Shown here piece after piece: positions 1-6,978 of a DNA stretch of 9,647 nt. A program made the translations under genes and the position numbers. The stretch's first letter is position 1. Each line of letters starts with the position of its first letter. Source of the stretch: Clostridia bacterium. Lineage in GTDB: Bacteria > Bacillota > Clostridia > Christensenellales > Borkfalkiaceae. The DNA lies in the NCBI GenBank assembly GCA_017503885.1, contig JAFVSF010000047.1:1-9647 (forward strand). Direction: 5' to 3'. The notes under the pieces were generated by a model that ran no database searches, was not told the origin of the DNA, and was given only the letters and a program-made list of their open reading frames with translations.

Positions 1-748
1 CGTTAGTTGCAATTTCTTCAATTAACTCATCACTGAGCATATCTGGATAACAATATAAAAGCCTAATGCTTTCGATATTATCTAGTTTAGATAACTCCTT
101 AATTAAAGTAACTATTTGTGGTTTACCGTAAAGATCAACGCCATATCTAGTTACGTCTTGAGCAACTAATATAAGTTCTGCAACGTCCCCTAAACCTTTA
201 GCCTCTTCAATAAGATTTTCAATTTTTTCAGAACGATATCTGCCTCTTATCGCAGGGATTAAACAATAGGTACAAAAATTGTTGCATCCATCGGCAATTT
301 TCAAATAAGCGTAATGGAGAGGGGTTGTTATTACTCTTTCCTTTTTCTCTATCCAGTCTTTTTTTGCAACGAAATTTACCCTTTCGTTATTATAAATTCT
401 CTCTATAACCTCAGGTAAAAATTCGTAGTCTGCAATACCTAAAAAAGCGTCTACTTCGATAAGTTCTTCAAAAAGTTCGGCAATGAATTTTTGTGGTAGG
501 CAACCCGTTAATATTAATTTTTCAAGCTTGCCATTTTGTCTATAACTATCGCATTCAAAGACTGTTTCCAAAGCTTCTTTTCTAGCACTTTCTAAAAATG
601 CACAAGAATTTATTATTAAAATCTCAGCGTCTAAAACGTCGTTAGTTATATTCTCTGCTCCCAAAATGGCTAGCATTTTTTCGGTATCCACACGGTTTTT
701 ATCACAACCTAGCGAAATAACGCCGATTTTCTTATGTTTAAATATCAT
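1..748 (-). CDS. rimO: RimO, ribosomal protein S12 methylthiotransferase (5' part, cut by window edge)
   Basis: RimO is a radical SAM enzyme that adds a methylthio group to a conserved aspartate of ribosomal protein S12 in the cytoplasm. About 249 residues are visible of a family length near 440. The N-terminal cluster cysteines are seen at C15 (ISLGCDKNR), C49 (INSCAF) and C83 (TGCLPQ). The radical SAM motif CxxxCxxC is at C155, C159 and C162 (DGCNNFCTYCLIP), followed by RGRYRS and AQDVTRYG. The ISLGCDKN and DGCNNFC versions favour RimO over its tRNA-modifying paralogue MiaB. The C-terminal TRAM domain lies outside the window. The chosen ATG at 748 overlaps the end of ftsK by 11 bases, so the two genes are probably co-translated; the Shine-Dalgarno match (GGA) is weak. 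An in-frame TTG at 757 is a less likely start. The ftsK-rimO pairing is common in Firmicutes (family knowledge). Confidence 0.95.
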   Translation of the reverse strand, partial: MIFKHKKIGVISLGCDKNRVDTEKMLAILGAENITNDVLDAEILIINSCAFLESARKEALETVFECDSYRQNGKLEKLILTGCLPQKFIAELFEELIEVDAFLGIADYEFLPEVIERIYNNERVNFVAKKDWIEKKERVITTPLHYAYLKIADGCNNFCTYCLIPAIRGRYRSEKIENLIEEAKGLGDVAELILVAQDVTRYGVDLYGKPQIVTLIKELSKLDNIESIRLLYCYPDMLSDELIEEIATN

Positions 749-3596
749 ATTGTCCAAACTCTTCTTCAAATTCTTCAAGGGATAAAACCACTTGTTTTTG
801 CTTACCCGTTTGAGAGTTAAGCACGTATTTGTTTTCTATCATCCAGTCAAAGATTTTAGCCGCTTTAGGGAAACCATAGCCAAGTCTTCTTTGAATGAGC
901 GAAATCGATATTGTTTTTGACTCTACTGCAAATCTAAGGGCTTTGACGTAATCGGGAGAAACTCTTCCGTCGTCGCCTGCATTTTTACCCGAAATGCTTT
1001 CTATTTGAGGCTCATCTTCGTGATTAATAATCTTATGTGCCTTTTCGTTATAATAAGCAACGTTATTATCTTTAATGTAAGCCATAATCTTCTTAATCTC
1101 ATCCATTGAAATAAACGCACCTTGTGCTCTTTCAACGTTAGGCATTGTGCTAGTACGATATAAAAGGTCGCCTTTTCCTAAAAGTTTTTCTGCACCACCC
1201 TCGCTTAATATCGTTTGAGAGTCGATTGCGTTGGAAACCTTAAACGCAATACGAGAGGTAATATTTGCCTTTAAAGAGCCTTCCATAATATTTACCGATG
1301 GTCTTTGTGTTGCCAATACAAGATAAATACCTGCTGCTCTTGCCTTTTGAGCAAGTCTGCCAATTTTTTCTTCTATTTGCTTTTTATTTTTGCTCATAAG
1401 GTCGGCAAACTCGTCGATTATAATAACGATACGATACATCTTATGATTTTTTCTAGTATCGAGTTGAGCGTTATAATCGTCTATACCTTGAACGAGTGCC
1501 TTTCTAAATAGCATATATCTTGCATCCATCTCTTCAACTGCCCAGTCAAGCATTGATACTGCCTTTTCAGACGTAAACAATATCTCGTTAAAAAGCATAT
1601 GAGGAGAATTTTCAAACACTGCAAATTCAACCATTTTAGGGTCTACGATGACAAATCTTAAATCAGCAGGGCTATATTTCATCATAAGGCTTACAAGCAT
1701 TGAGTTTAAGCCAACGCTCTTACCTGTACCCGTTGCACCTGCAACCAAAAGGTGAGGCATTTTACAAATATCAGTAACTACTGGGTTGCCTACTAAATCC
1801 TTGCCGATTGCAAAAGTGAGTGTGTTTGGTTTTGCAGACTGGAAAGGCTCGCTCTCAACAATTTCACGTAAGCCAACCATCTTTTTTACTTTATTAGGAA
1901 TTTCTATGCCAATAAACGGAGTACCTTTTACCGGTGCAATTCTTATTTCTTCTTCGGTTGCCAATCTAAGTTTTAAATCCTCTGCATATTTTAAAACTGA
2001 TTTTACCGTTACGTTTTCAGGAATTGCTATTTCAAAACGAGTTACCGTAGGGCCATCTACAATTTTAACTACCTTAACTTCAATTCCACCTAAAATTTTA
2101 AGGACGTTCATAATCTTTTCAGATTTATCCATTTTAAACGCTTCAATTTGACCGTAATCGTTAGTCGAATCGTAAGTATTTAATAAACTTGTTGGTGGAG
2201 CGTTATATTTGTAGTTAAACGGCATAACGTCAATAGGATTAACGTCCTCTTCTTTTTCAACTGGAGGTGGGTTTGTGTTAAACCTTAACTGTTCGCCTCT
2301 TTCTTTTGGCTCGCTCTTTTTAGAAACTGTAGGACGTAAAACTTCAGTTTTTCTTGGACTTACTGAAGGAGTTTCAAAAGGTTTTGGACTTTCTACCGTT
2401 ACTTCTTCTTCAACAGAATCAAAATCAAACGGTTGTTCTGTAATTTTACTAAAATCAATAATATTGTCGTCTGATGCAGAACTTGTTTGCTCTTCTTGAA
2501 GTTCAACAATCTCGTCTTCTATATCTATTTCATTTAAATAAGATTCTTCTTTAACCGAATCTTTATAATTTTCTGGAATATAGATATTGTTAAACTCTTC
2601 TGGGGTGTCGAAGTCTTCATATATTTGGTCGTCTTCTACGTAATCTACTGTACGCTTAGGCGTGATTATTTTAGGTTCTGACCTATCATAACTAACACGC
2701 TCTGTAGATTTAACGTAATCGTTATTTCTTGTCAATCCACTACTGTAGTCTTCACTATAAGAAGATGCACCGTTATACTGCGACGAACTTTTTTCATATG
2801 GAATATTAGGTTTATCAACTTGGAAATCGTGAACGTAATCCTCGTCGTTTTTTAAATTAAACGACGTGTTACCAACAACTAATTTCCTTTTATCACGACT
2901 AGTGTTAGCGTGAGGCTGAAAAGGTTGAGCACCGTAATAGACGTTGATAGGTTGCTTTACAGGCTCTTGCTTTACAGGCTCGTTTGAAACGTTAGATTTA
3001 ATTTCTTCATCACTGCCCTCATTCGCCTTTTGAGCAGACTTTCTCTCTCTTGGAGTCCTACTAACAAGAATAAAATCCTTTAAGAAAAATAAGGTTAAAA
3101 TAATTAAAACAGCAATAAAGAAAATATAAGTTCCTGCTAAAGAGAGGGCTTTTACACATCCAAAAACTAAAAGTGAAAAGCCAGCACCACCAAAATAAGC
3201 GTTTAAAATACCAGATTTTGGACTGTTATACGCAGTTGAAAGGTAGGTTTTTAAGTTTGTTTCCCCAATAGGGTGCATAACTAAATGAACTAAGCAAAAA
3301 ACGGCAAACGTTATCAAAATCAATTTGATCGCAGATGCTCTTGCCCTACCGTTTGACGTTGCCCTACCAACGATTAACATCAATGACGTCAACAAGAAAA
3401 AGAAAAATAAAGGAAATGAAAAATATCCTAAAGTTCCTATAAAGAAAAATTGTACCCATTCGCCAAACGGATAAAAAAAGCTACCACCAGTGAAAAGGCA
3501 AAATAAAACAAAGGCGGAAAACAATAACAAAACCATTCCGCTAAATTCTTTATTCACAAATTTAGAAAAGCTTTTTTCGTTACTTTTTTCCGCCAT
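738..3596 (-). CDS. ftsK: DNA translocase FtsK/SpoIIIE, septal chromosome-segregation motor
   Basis: This is a membrane-anchored hexameric ATPase that pumps chromosomal DNA through the closing septum (FtsK/SpoIIIE family). From the ATG the protein has 952 residues. Hydrophobic segments lie at about 20-36, 48-76, 89-106 and 139-176, which fits the usual four or so membrane helices. A long acidic, low-complexity linker follows (about 180-455), then the motor. Walker A is GATGTGKS at about 620-627 and Walker B is IIIIDEFAD near 725-732. The RAAGIYLVLATQRPS segment follows. The C-terminal winged-helix gamma domain, which reads DNA polarity sequences, spans about 880-931. I chose the ATG at 3596 because GGGG sits six bases before it; a TTG at 3608 would add four residues but removes that site. 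At 952 residues it is longer than SpoIIIE (about 790), mainly because of the linker. It has its own promoter and leads into rimO. Confidence 0.96.
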   Translation of the reverse strand: MAEKSNEKSFSKFVNKEFSGMVLLLFSAFVLFCLFTGGSFFYPFGEWVQFFFIGTLGYFSFPLFFFFLLTSLMLIVGRATSNGRARASAIKLILITFAVFCLVHLVMHPIGETNLKTYLSTAYNSPKSGILNAYFGGAGFSLLVFGCVKALSLAGTYIFFIAVLIILTLFFLKDFILVSRTPRERKSAQKANEGSDEEIKSNVSNEPVKQEPVKQPINVYYGAQPFQPHANTSRDKRKLVVGNTSFNLKNDEDYVHDFQVDKPNIPYEKSSSQYNGASSYSEDYSSGLTRNNDYVKSTERVSYDRSEPKIITPKRTVDYVEDDQIYEDFDTPEEFNNIYIPENYKDSVKEESYLNEIDIEDEIVELQEEQTSSASDDNIIDFSKITEQPFDFDSVEEEVTVESPKPFETPSVSPRKTEVLRPTVSKKSEPKERGEQLRFNTNPPPVEKEEDVNPIDVMPFNYKYNAPPTSLLNTYDSTNDYGQIEAFKMDKSEKIMNVLKILGGIEVKVVKIVDGPTVTRFEIAIPENVTVKSVLKYAEDLKLRLATEEEIRIAPVKGTPFIGIEIPNKVKKMVGLREIVESEPFQSAKPNTLTFAIGKDLVGNPVVTDICKMPHLLVAGATGTGKSVGLNSMLVSLMMKYSPADLRFVIVDPKMVEFAVFENSPHMLFNEILFTSEKAVSMLDWAVEEMDARYMLFRKALVQGIDDYNAQLDTRKNHKMYRIVIIIDEFADLMSKNKKQIEEKIGRLAQKARAAGIYLVLATQRPSVNIMEGSLKANITSRIAFKVSNAIDSQTILSEGGAEKLLGKGDLLYRTSTMPNVERAQGAFISMDEIKKIMAYIKDNNVAYYNEKAHKIINHEDEPQIESISGKNAGDDGRVSPDYVKALRFAVESKTISISLIQRRLGYGFPKAAKIFDWMIENKYVLNSQTGKQKQVVLSLEEFEEEFGQYDI
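2952..2981. repeat. Perfect 15-bp tandem duplication inside the ftsK linker
   Basis: Two identical copies of ttgctttacaggctc lie head to tail. On the coding strand they give two copies of the peptide EPVKQ in the disordered linker of FtsK. The unit is a multiple of three, so the frame is kept. This looks like a recent slippage duplication in a region under weak constraint. Confidence 0.9.
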
Positions 3597-3602
3597 AATA
3601 TA

Positions 3603-3606
3603 CCCC
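3603..3606 (-). promoter_or_regulatory. Ribosome binding site that decides the ftsK start
   Basis: On the minus strand GGGG is followed by six bases (TATATT) and then ATG at 3596. This spacing supports the ATG rather than the upstream TTG at 3608, whose own third base begins the GGGG run. Confidence 0.65.
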
Positions 3607-3625
3607 AAAATTTTACTACTATTTA

Positions 3626-3654
3626 ATTATAACACAACCTTTTGATTTTTTCAA
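3626..3654 (-). promoter_or_regulatory. Housekeeping-type promoter of ftsK-rimO
   Basis: On the minus strand the -35 box TTGAAA is at 3654-3649 and the -10 box TATAAT at 3631-3626, separated by exactly 17 bases. The -10 is preceded by TGT, giving an extended -10 element. The predicted start of transcription is near 3619, which leaves a leader of about 23 bases before the ftsK ATG. The location just after the acpP terminator fits a new transcription unit. Confidence 0.82.
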
Positions 3655-3667
3655 GTTTTATTCTATC

Positions 3668-3692
3668 TTTTGATAAATATATTTTATCAAAA
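3668..3692. repeat. Perfect inverted repeat upstream of the ftsK promoter, possible operator
   Basis: Arm TTTTGATAAA (3668-3677) is matched exactly by its complement at 3683-3692, with a 5-base spacer TATAT. The centre (3680) is about 61 bases before the predicted ftsK transcription start and 14 bases beyond its -35 box. No T-run follows on either strand and the stem is almost all A/T, so it is a poor terminator. It could be a regulator site or an A/T-rich UP-like element. It does not match the LexA, Rex, PerR or ArgR consensus as I know them. Confidence 0.5.
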
Positions 3693-3747
3693 TATGCGTA
3701 ATTTTATCCAATAATCGCAGGGTTAAATTTTTGTGAGATTTTAGCAT

Positions 3748-3776
3748 AAAAAAAGTGGCGTAATTTCTTACGCCAC
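3748..3776 (-). terminator. Intrinsic terminator after acpP
   Basis: Read on the minus strand, a perfect 9-bp stem GTGGCGTAA/TTACGCCAC closes on a GAAA tetraloop and is followed by seven U residues (3754-3748). It starts 14 bases after the acpP stop codon. A T-run on the other side (3781-3785, just after GTG) means the hairpin might also stop transcription on the plus strand, but no plus-strand gene ends here. Confidence 0.93.
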
Positions 3777-3789
3777 GTGTTTTTTATCA

Positions 3790-4014
3790 TTATTTAGAAA
3801 TAAGATTTACGATATCTCCAACAGTTTTAAGCGTTGAAGCGTCATCTTCAGAAACAACGATACCAAAATTATCTTCCATTTCCATAAGAAGTTGAACAAC
3901 GTCAAGCGAATCTGCACCGAGATCTTTAACGATATCACTTTCGAGTGTAATAGAACCTGCATCGATTCCGAGATGTGAAGCCAAAAGCTCTGCAACTTTA
4001 GTAAATGTATCCAT
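3790..4014 (-). CDS. acpP: Acyl carrier protein
   Basis: This is a small acidic carrier protein of type II fatty acid synthesis in the cytoplasm. Acyl chains are tethered to a phosphopantetheine arm added to a serine by holo-ACP synthase. The protein has 74 residues, close to the usual 75-80. The attachment motif GADSLDVVQL is present, with the modified serine at Ser36. The acidic helix that follows (LMEMEDNFG) is the partner-binding face known for the family. The ATG at 4014 is chosen because a perfect AAGGAG lies seven bases upstream; an in-frame GTG at 4068 would add 18 non-homologous residues and lies upstream of the predicted transcription start. The gene stands alone between its own promoter and terminator. 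No plsX, fabD, fabF or rnc genes adjoin it, although these often accompany acpP elsewhere. An ACP dedicated to another pathway cannot be excluded, but the sequence looks like the general one. Confidence 0.95.
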   Translation of the reverse strand: MDTFTKVAELLASHLGIDAGSITLESDIVKDLGADSLDVVQLLMEMEDNFGIVVSEDDASTLKTVGDIVNLISK

Positions 4015-4020
4015 TTTATT

Positions 4021-4026
4021 CTCCTT
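4021..4026 (-). promoter_or_regulatory. Strong ribosome binding site of acpP
   Basis: On the minus strand AAGGAG is followed by AATAAA and the ATG at 4014. It is the best Shine-Dalgarno match in the window. It fixes the acpP start and suggests high expression, as expected for an abundant carrier protein. Confidence 0.9.
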
Positions 4027-4058
4027 AAATTGAATTATAATCAAATTTTTATAGATTG

Positions 4059-4087
4059 ATTTTAGCACATAATTATCGCTTTGTCAA
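4059..4087 (-). promoter_or_regulatory. Strong promoter of acpP
   Basis: On the minus strand a consensus -35 box TTGACA (4087-4082) is separated by 17 bases from the -10 box TAAAAT (4064-4059), which is preceded by TGC (extended -10). The predicted transcription start is near 4052, giving a leader of about 38 bases. No terminator hairpin is visible between the tex stop and this promoter, so some acpP transcript may also come by read-through from tex. Confidence 0.85.
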
Positions 4088-4111
4088 TACTTTTTAGAAT
4101 TATAACTATTT

Positions 4112-6283
4112 TTAGCCTTTATTTTTTGGTTGGCTACGCATCGTAAGACCTATTCTGTTCTTTTTAACGTCTACCGAAAGAACTTTTACCTTAACAACTT
4201 GACCAACTTTTAAAACGTCGGATGGATGTTTAACGTAATTATCAGAAATTTCAGAAATGTGTACTAAACCGTCTTGATGCACACCTATATCTATAAATGC
4301 ACCAAAGTCAATTACGTTTCTAACTTTACCCACAATTTCCATACCAACGACTAAATCGTTAATATCCATAATATCAGAGCGAACCTCTACAGTTTCTTCA
4401 ACTTCTCTAACGTCTCTACCCGGTTTTAAAAGTTCAACAACGATATCGTTCATAGTAGGAACGCCAAGACCAACTTCTTCTGCTACCTTTACTTCGCCAT
4501 AGGCTTTAATTTGGTTTGGAAGTTCAGAAAGTTTCTTTTCTTCAACGTCTTTATCGGTATATCCGAAAAGTTTGAGAAGTTTTTCCGTTGCCGTGTACGA
4601 TTCTGGGTGAACGGCTGTGTTATCTAAAATGTTTTTGCCATCTCTAATACGGAGGAAACCTGCACATTGCTCAAACGCTTTTGCTCCAAGTTTTGGAACT
4701 TTTAAAAGTTCTTTTCTAGTCTTAAATTTACCGTTTTCTTCACGATAGGTAATAATGTTGTTTGCAATACCACTGTTTAAACCAGCAACTTTTGAAAGAA
4801 GAGATGGACTTGCAGTATTTAAATCTACGCCTACACTGTTTACACAGTCTTCTAAAACACCGTTTAATACTTCATCAAGTCTTGCAGGAGGCATATCGTG
4901 TTGATATTGACCTACGCCTATTGCTTTAGGATCTATTTTAATAAGTTCGGCAAGTGGATCTTGAAGTCTTCTTGCAATAGAAATTGCAGAACGAAGTGTT
5001 AAGTCGTATTGAGGAAATTCTTTTGCAGCGAGTGGCGAACCTGAATAAACTGACGCTCCTGCCTCGTTTACAACTTCGTATCTAACCTTACCACCATACG
5101 CTTTAAGCATATCTGCAACGAAGATTTCAGATTCTTTTGAAGCCGTACCGTTTCCTATTGAAATAACGTCGATTTTATGTTTTTCAATAAGAGCACCAAG
5201 CACTTTTTTAGCTTCTTCAACCTTGCTTTGTGGTGGCGTTGGGTAAACGACGGTAGTATCTAATACTTTTCCCGTTCCGTCTACGACTGCAATTTTACAA
5301 CCAGTTCTATAAGCAGGGTCAAATCCCATAGTAACCTTATCTTTTACTGGCGCTTGCATCAAAAGTGGTCTCAAGTTTACGTCAAACATCTTAATTGCTT
5401 GCTCTTGAGCAGTTTCCGTTAAGACGTTTCTTATTTCTCTTTCTATTGAAGGATGGATTAATCTCTTATAAGCATCTGCTACTGCAAATTTAACACAAGG
5501 CGTTGTAATACTGCCCTCTTTTACAAAGCCAACTTCACAAACTCTAATTGCAAAATCTTCATCTATTGCAACTTTTACCTTTAAAAATCCTTCGTCTTCG
5601 CCTCTATTTAAAGCGAGCACTCTATGAGATTTAATCTCCGATACAGGCTCTTGGTAGTCTGCATACATTTCGTACGTTTTCGCTCCCTCTTCTTCTACTT
5701 TAGTAAGTTTTGAAGAGATTTCGGCATTTTTAAGGTAAATTCTACGAAGTTTCTTTCTAAGTTCTGCCTCATCAGAAATTCTTTCTGCAATAATATCTTG
5801 AGCCCCTGCGATTGCTTCTTTTACAGACTTTACGCCCAACTCTTCGTTAATAAACGGCATTGCTAAATCTTCAACACTACCCTCTTTAACGTCTTGTGCA
5901 AATAAAATATCTGCCAAAGGTTCAAGCCCTTTTGCAACAGCAATAGTTGCCCTTGTCTTTTTCTTTTGCTTGTAAGGTCTATAAATATCTTCTACCTCGG
6001 TAAGGGTTACTGCGAGTTCAAGAGCGTTTGCTATTTCCTCGGTCATTTTTCCTTGCTCGGTAATAGATGCCGTTACCTCTGCTTTACGCTTTTCGATATT
6101 TCTAAGATAGGTAAGTCTGTCGGCAAAATCTCTAAGCACTTGGTCGTCTATATGCCCAGTCATTTCCTTTCTGTAACGTGCAATAAACGGAATTGTATTT
6201 CCCTCGTCTAAAAGTTGAATGACGTTTTGCACGTGCTCTTCTCTGAGTTTAAATTCTTCGGTAATCGTTTTTAAAATGTCCAT
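4112..6283 (-). CDS. tex: Tex-family RNA-binding transcription accessory protein (S1 domain)
   Basis: Tex is a widespread cytoplasmic nucleic acid-binding protein related to eukaryotic Spt6. It was named for effects on toxin gene expression, and its exact role is not settled in most bacteria. The 723 residues match the usual length (about 720-780). Domain order fits: an N-terminal helical Tex region with IPFIARYRKE (31-40); a YqgF/RNase H-like domain from about 318 (TMGFDPAYRTG, and IGNGTASKESE near 376-386); helix-hairpin-helix segments near 484-546 (VDLNTASPSLL, KVPKLGAKAFEQCAGF); and a C-terminal S1 domain at about 646-715 (DFGAFIDIGVHQDGLVHISE). The start ATG at 6283 lies two bases after the stop of the repair gene, with AAGGAA overlapping that gene's end. 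Tex is therefore probably translated from the same messenger as glgP, the GH13 enzyme and the repair protein. Confidence 0.96.
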   Translation of the reverse strand: MDILKTITEEFKLREEHVQNVIQLLDEGNTIPFIARYRKEMTGHIDDQVLRDFADRLTYLRNIEKRKAEVTASITEQGKMTEEIANALELAVTLTEVEDIYRPYKQKKKTRATIAVAKGLEPLADILFAQDVKEGSVEDLAMPFINEELGVKSVKEAIAGAQDIIAERISDEAELRKKLRRIYLKNAEISSKLTKVEEEGAKTYEMYADYQEPVSEIKSHRVLALNRGEDEGFLKVKVAIDEDFAIRVCEVGFVKEGSITTPCVKFAVADAYKRLIHPSIEREIRNVLTETAQEQAIKMFDVNLRPLLMQAPVKDKVTMGFDPAYRTGCKIAVVDGTGKVLDTTVVYPTPPQSKVEEAKKVLGALIEKHKIDVISIGNGTASKESEIFVADMLKAYGGKVRYEVVNEAGASVYSGSPLAAKEFPQYDLTLRSAISIARRLQDPLAELIKIDPKAIGVGQYQHDMPPARLDEVLNGVLEDCVNSVGVDLNTASPSLLSKVAGLNSGIANNIITYREENGKFKTRKELLKVPKLGAKAFEQCAGFLRIRDGKNILDNTAVHPESYTATEKLLKLFGYTDKDVEEKKLSELPNQIKAYGEVKVAEEVGLGVPTMNDIVVELLKPGRDVREVEETVEVRSDIMDINDLVVGMEIVGKVRNVIDFGAFIDIGVHQDGLVHISEISDNYVKHPSDVLKVGQVVKVKVLSVDVKKNRIGLTMRSQPKNKG

Positions 6284-6285
6284 TT

Positions 6286-6972
6286 TTAATTTTTCCTTGT
6301 ATAGTTTTGTAGGAGAATTTTTTTCTCACGGGATACCCTAAACGAGTCTCTAATTTTTGAAATAGCCTTGTTTAAAGTAAAGTTTGAAAGTTTGCAATTT
6401 TTTATAAAATTAAAGGTTTTAACCTCAAATTTAACAAACGCAACCGATATTAGCCATGCGATAGCCATATCGACGTAATAGCCCTTTCCGTCGCATTTTG
6501 ATATTGCCGAAAAGATGAAATCTAAATTTTCTTCGCTTAAATAAAAGTCCATTAAACAAATTATCAAAAATCGCAAATGAAAATCTTTAGCGGTAAAAAT
6601 TTGATTTTTAATAATTTTGAAAAAATCGTCCTTTTTCTTTTTTACGCTTTTTATCGCTGGGACGAAACTATCAACGTGCGACCAACTGTCAATATTATCT
6701 AAATACGTCGGTAGCCTACTTAAAAATTCGTCGTACGAAAGCCCTGCTATTATAAGTCCGAAAAGTAGAGTGTCTTCAAAATATTTAAATTCGCAAGCGT
6801 TTAAATAATCGACGTAATTTACCTTTAAAATCTCTTTAGCCAAAATTTTTAAAGTTGGAATTTTAACGCCCAAAAACTGCTTTTTCGAGTTTGCAATTTT
6901 AGAGGAAAATTCTCTATATTTCTTTTCGGAAAGTTCTTTTAATTTATTTAACGTTTGAATATATAAGCACAT
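6286..6972 (-). CDS. DNA alkylation repair protein, AlkD-like HEAT-repeat family
   Basis: The 228-residue all-helical protein resembles the DNA alkylation repair family (PF08713). Its studied member AlkD of Bacillus cereus is a glycosylase that removes bulky or cationic alkylated purines without flipping the base. Family-like segments are LGVKIPTLKILAKEI (34-48), DSWSHVDSF (95-103), LRFLIICLMDFYL (133-145), YYVDMAIAWL (165-174) and NKAISKIRDSFRVS (201-214). By my hand alignment, W97, D101, R134 and W173 match AlkD Trp109, Asp113, Arg148 and Trp187, so the active-site set looks intact. This alignment is inference. The gene lies six bases after the GH13 stop and two bases before tex. Its ribosome site is weak and it looks richer in A/T than its neighbours, with a very high lysine content. 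The many short-helix paralogues of this family have uncertain substrates. Confidence 0.85.
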   Translation of the reverse strand: MCLYIQTLNKLKELSEKKYREFSSKIANSKKQFLGVKIPTLKILAKEILKVNYVDYLNACEFKYFEDTLLFGLIIAGLSYDEFLSRLPTYLDNIDSWSHVDSFVPAIKSVKKKKDDFFKIIKNQIFTAKDFHLRFLIICLMDFYLSEENLDFIFSAISKCDGKGYYVDMAIAWLISVAFVKFEVKTFNFIKNCKLSNFTLNKAISKIRDSFRVSREKKILLQNYTRKN

Positions 6973-6978
6973 AATGTC

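Noticed and set aside
1786..2151. Plus-strand open frame of about 120 codons
   Set aside because: It lies fully inside the ftsK motor region, is Ser/Thr/Ile-rich as expected for the antisense of a conserved gene, and has no recognisable family or ribosome site.
3668..3692. The inverted repeat as a second terminator or a dif recombination site
   Set aside because: No U-run follows on either strand, and it lacks the two-arm XerC/XerD pattern of dif; closeness to ftsK alone is not evidence.
3807..3995. Second minus-strand frame overlapping acpP
   Set aside because: It is out of frame with a clear acyl carrier protein and shows no family features.
4034..4039. A second TATAAT in the acpP leader as an alternative -10 box
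   Set aside because: The sequence 17 bases upstream (AAATCA) is a poor -35, and there is no TGn extension; the TTGACA/TAAAAT pair fits far better.
4015..4068. Longer acpP starting at an upstream GTG (4068)
   Set aside because: The extra 18 residues are not ACP-like. The GTG lies upstream of the predicted transcription start, and the AAGGAG site serves the ATG at 4014.
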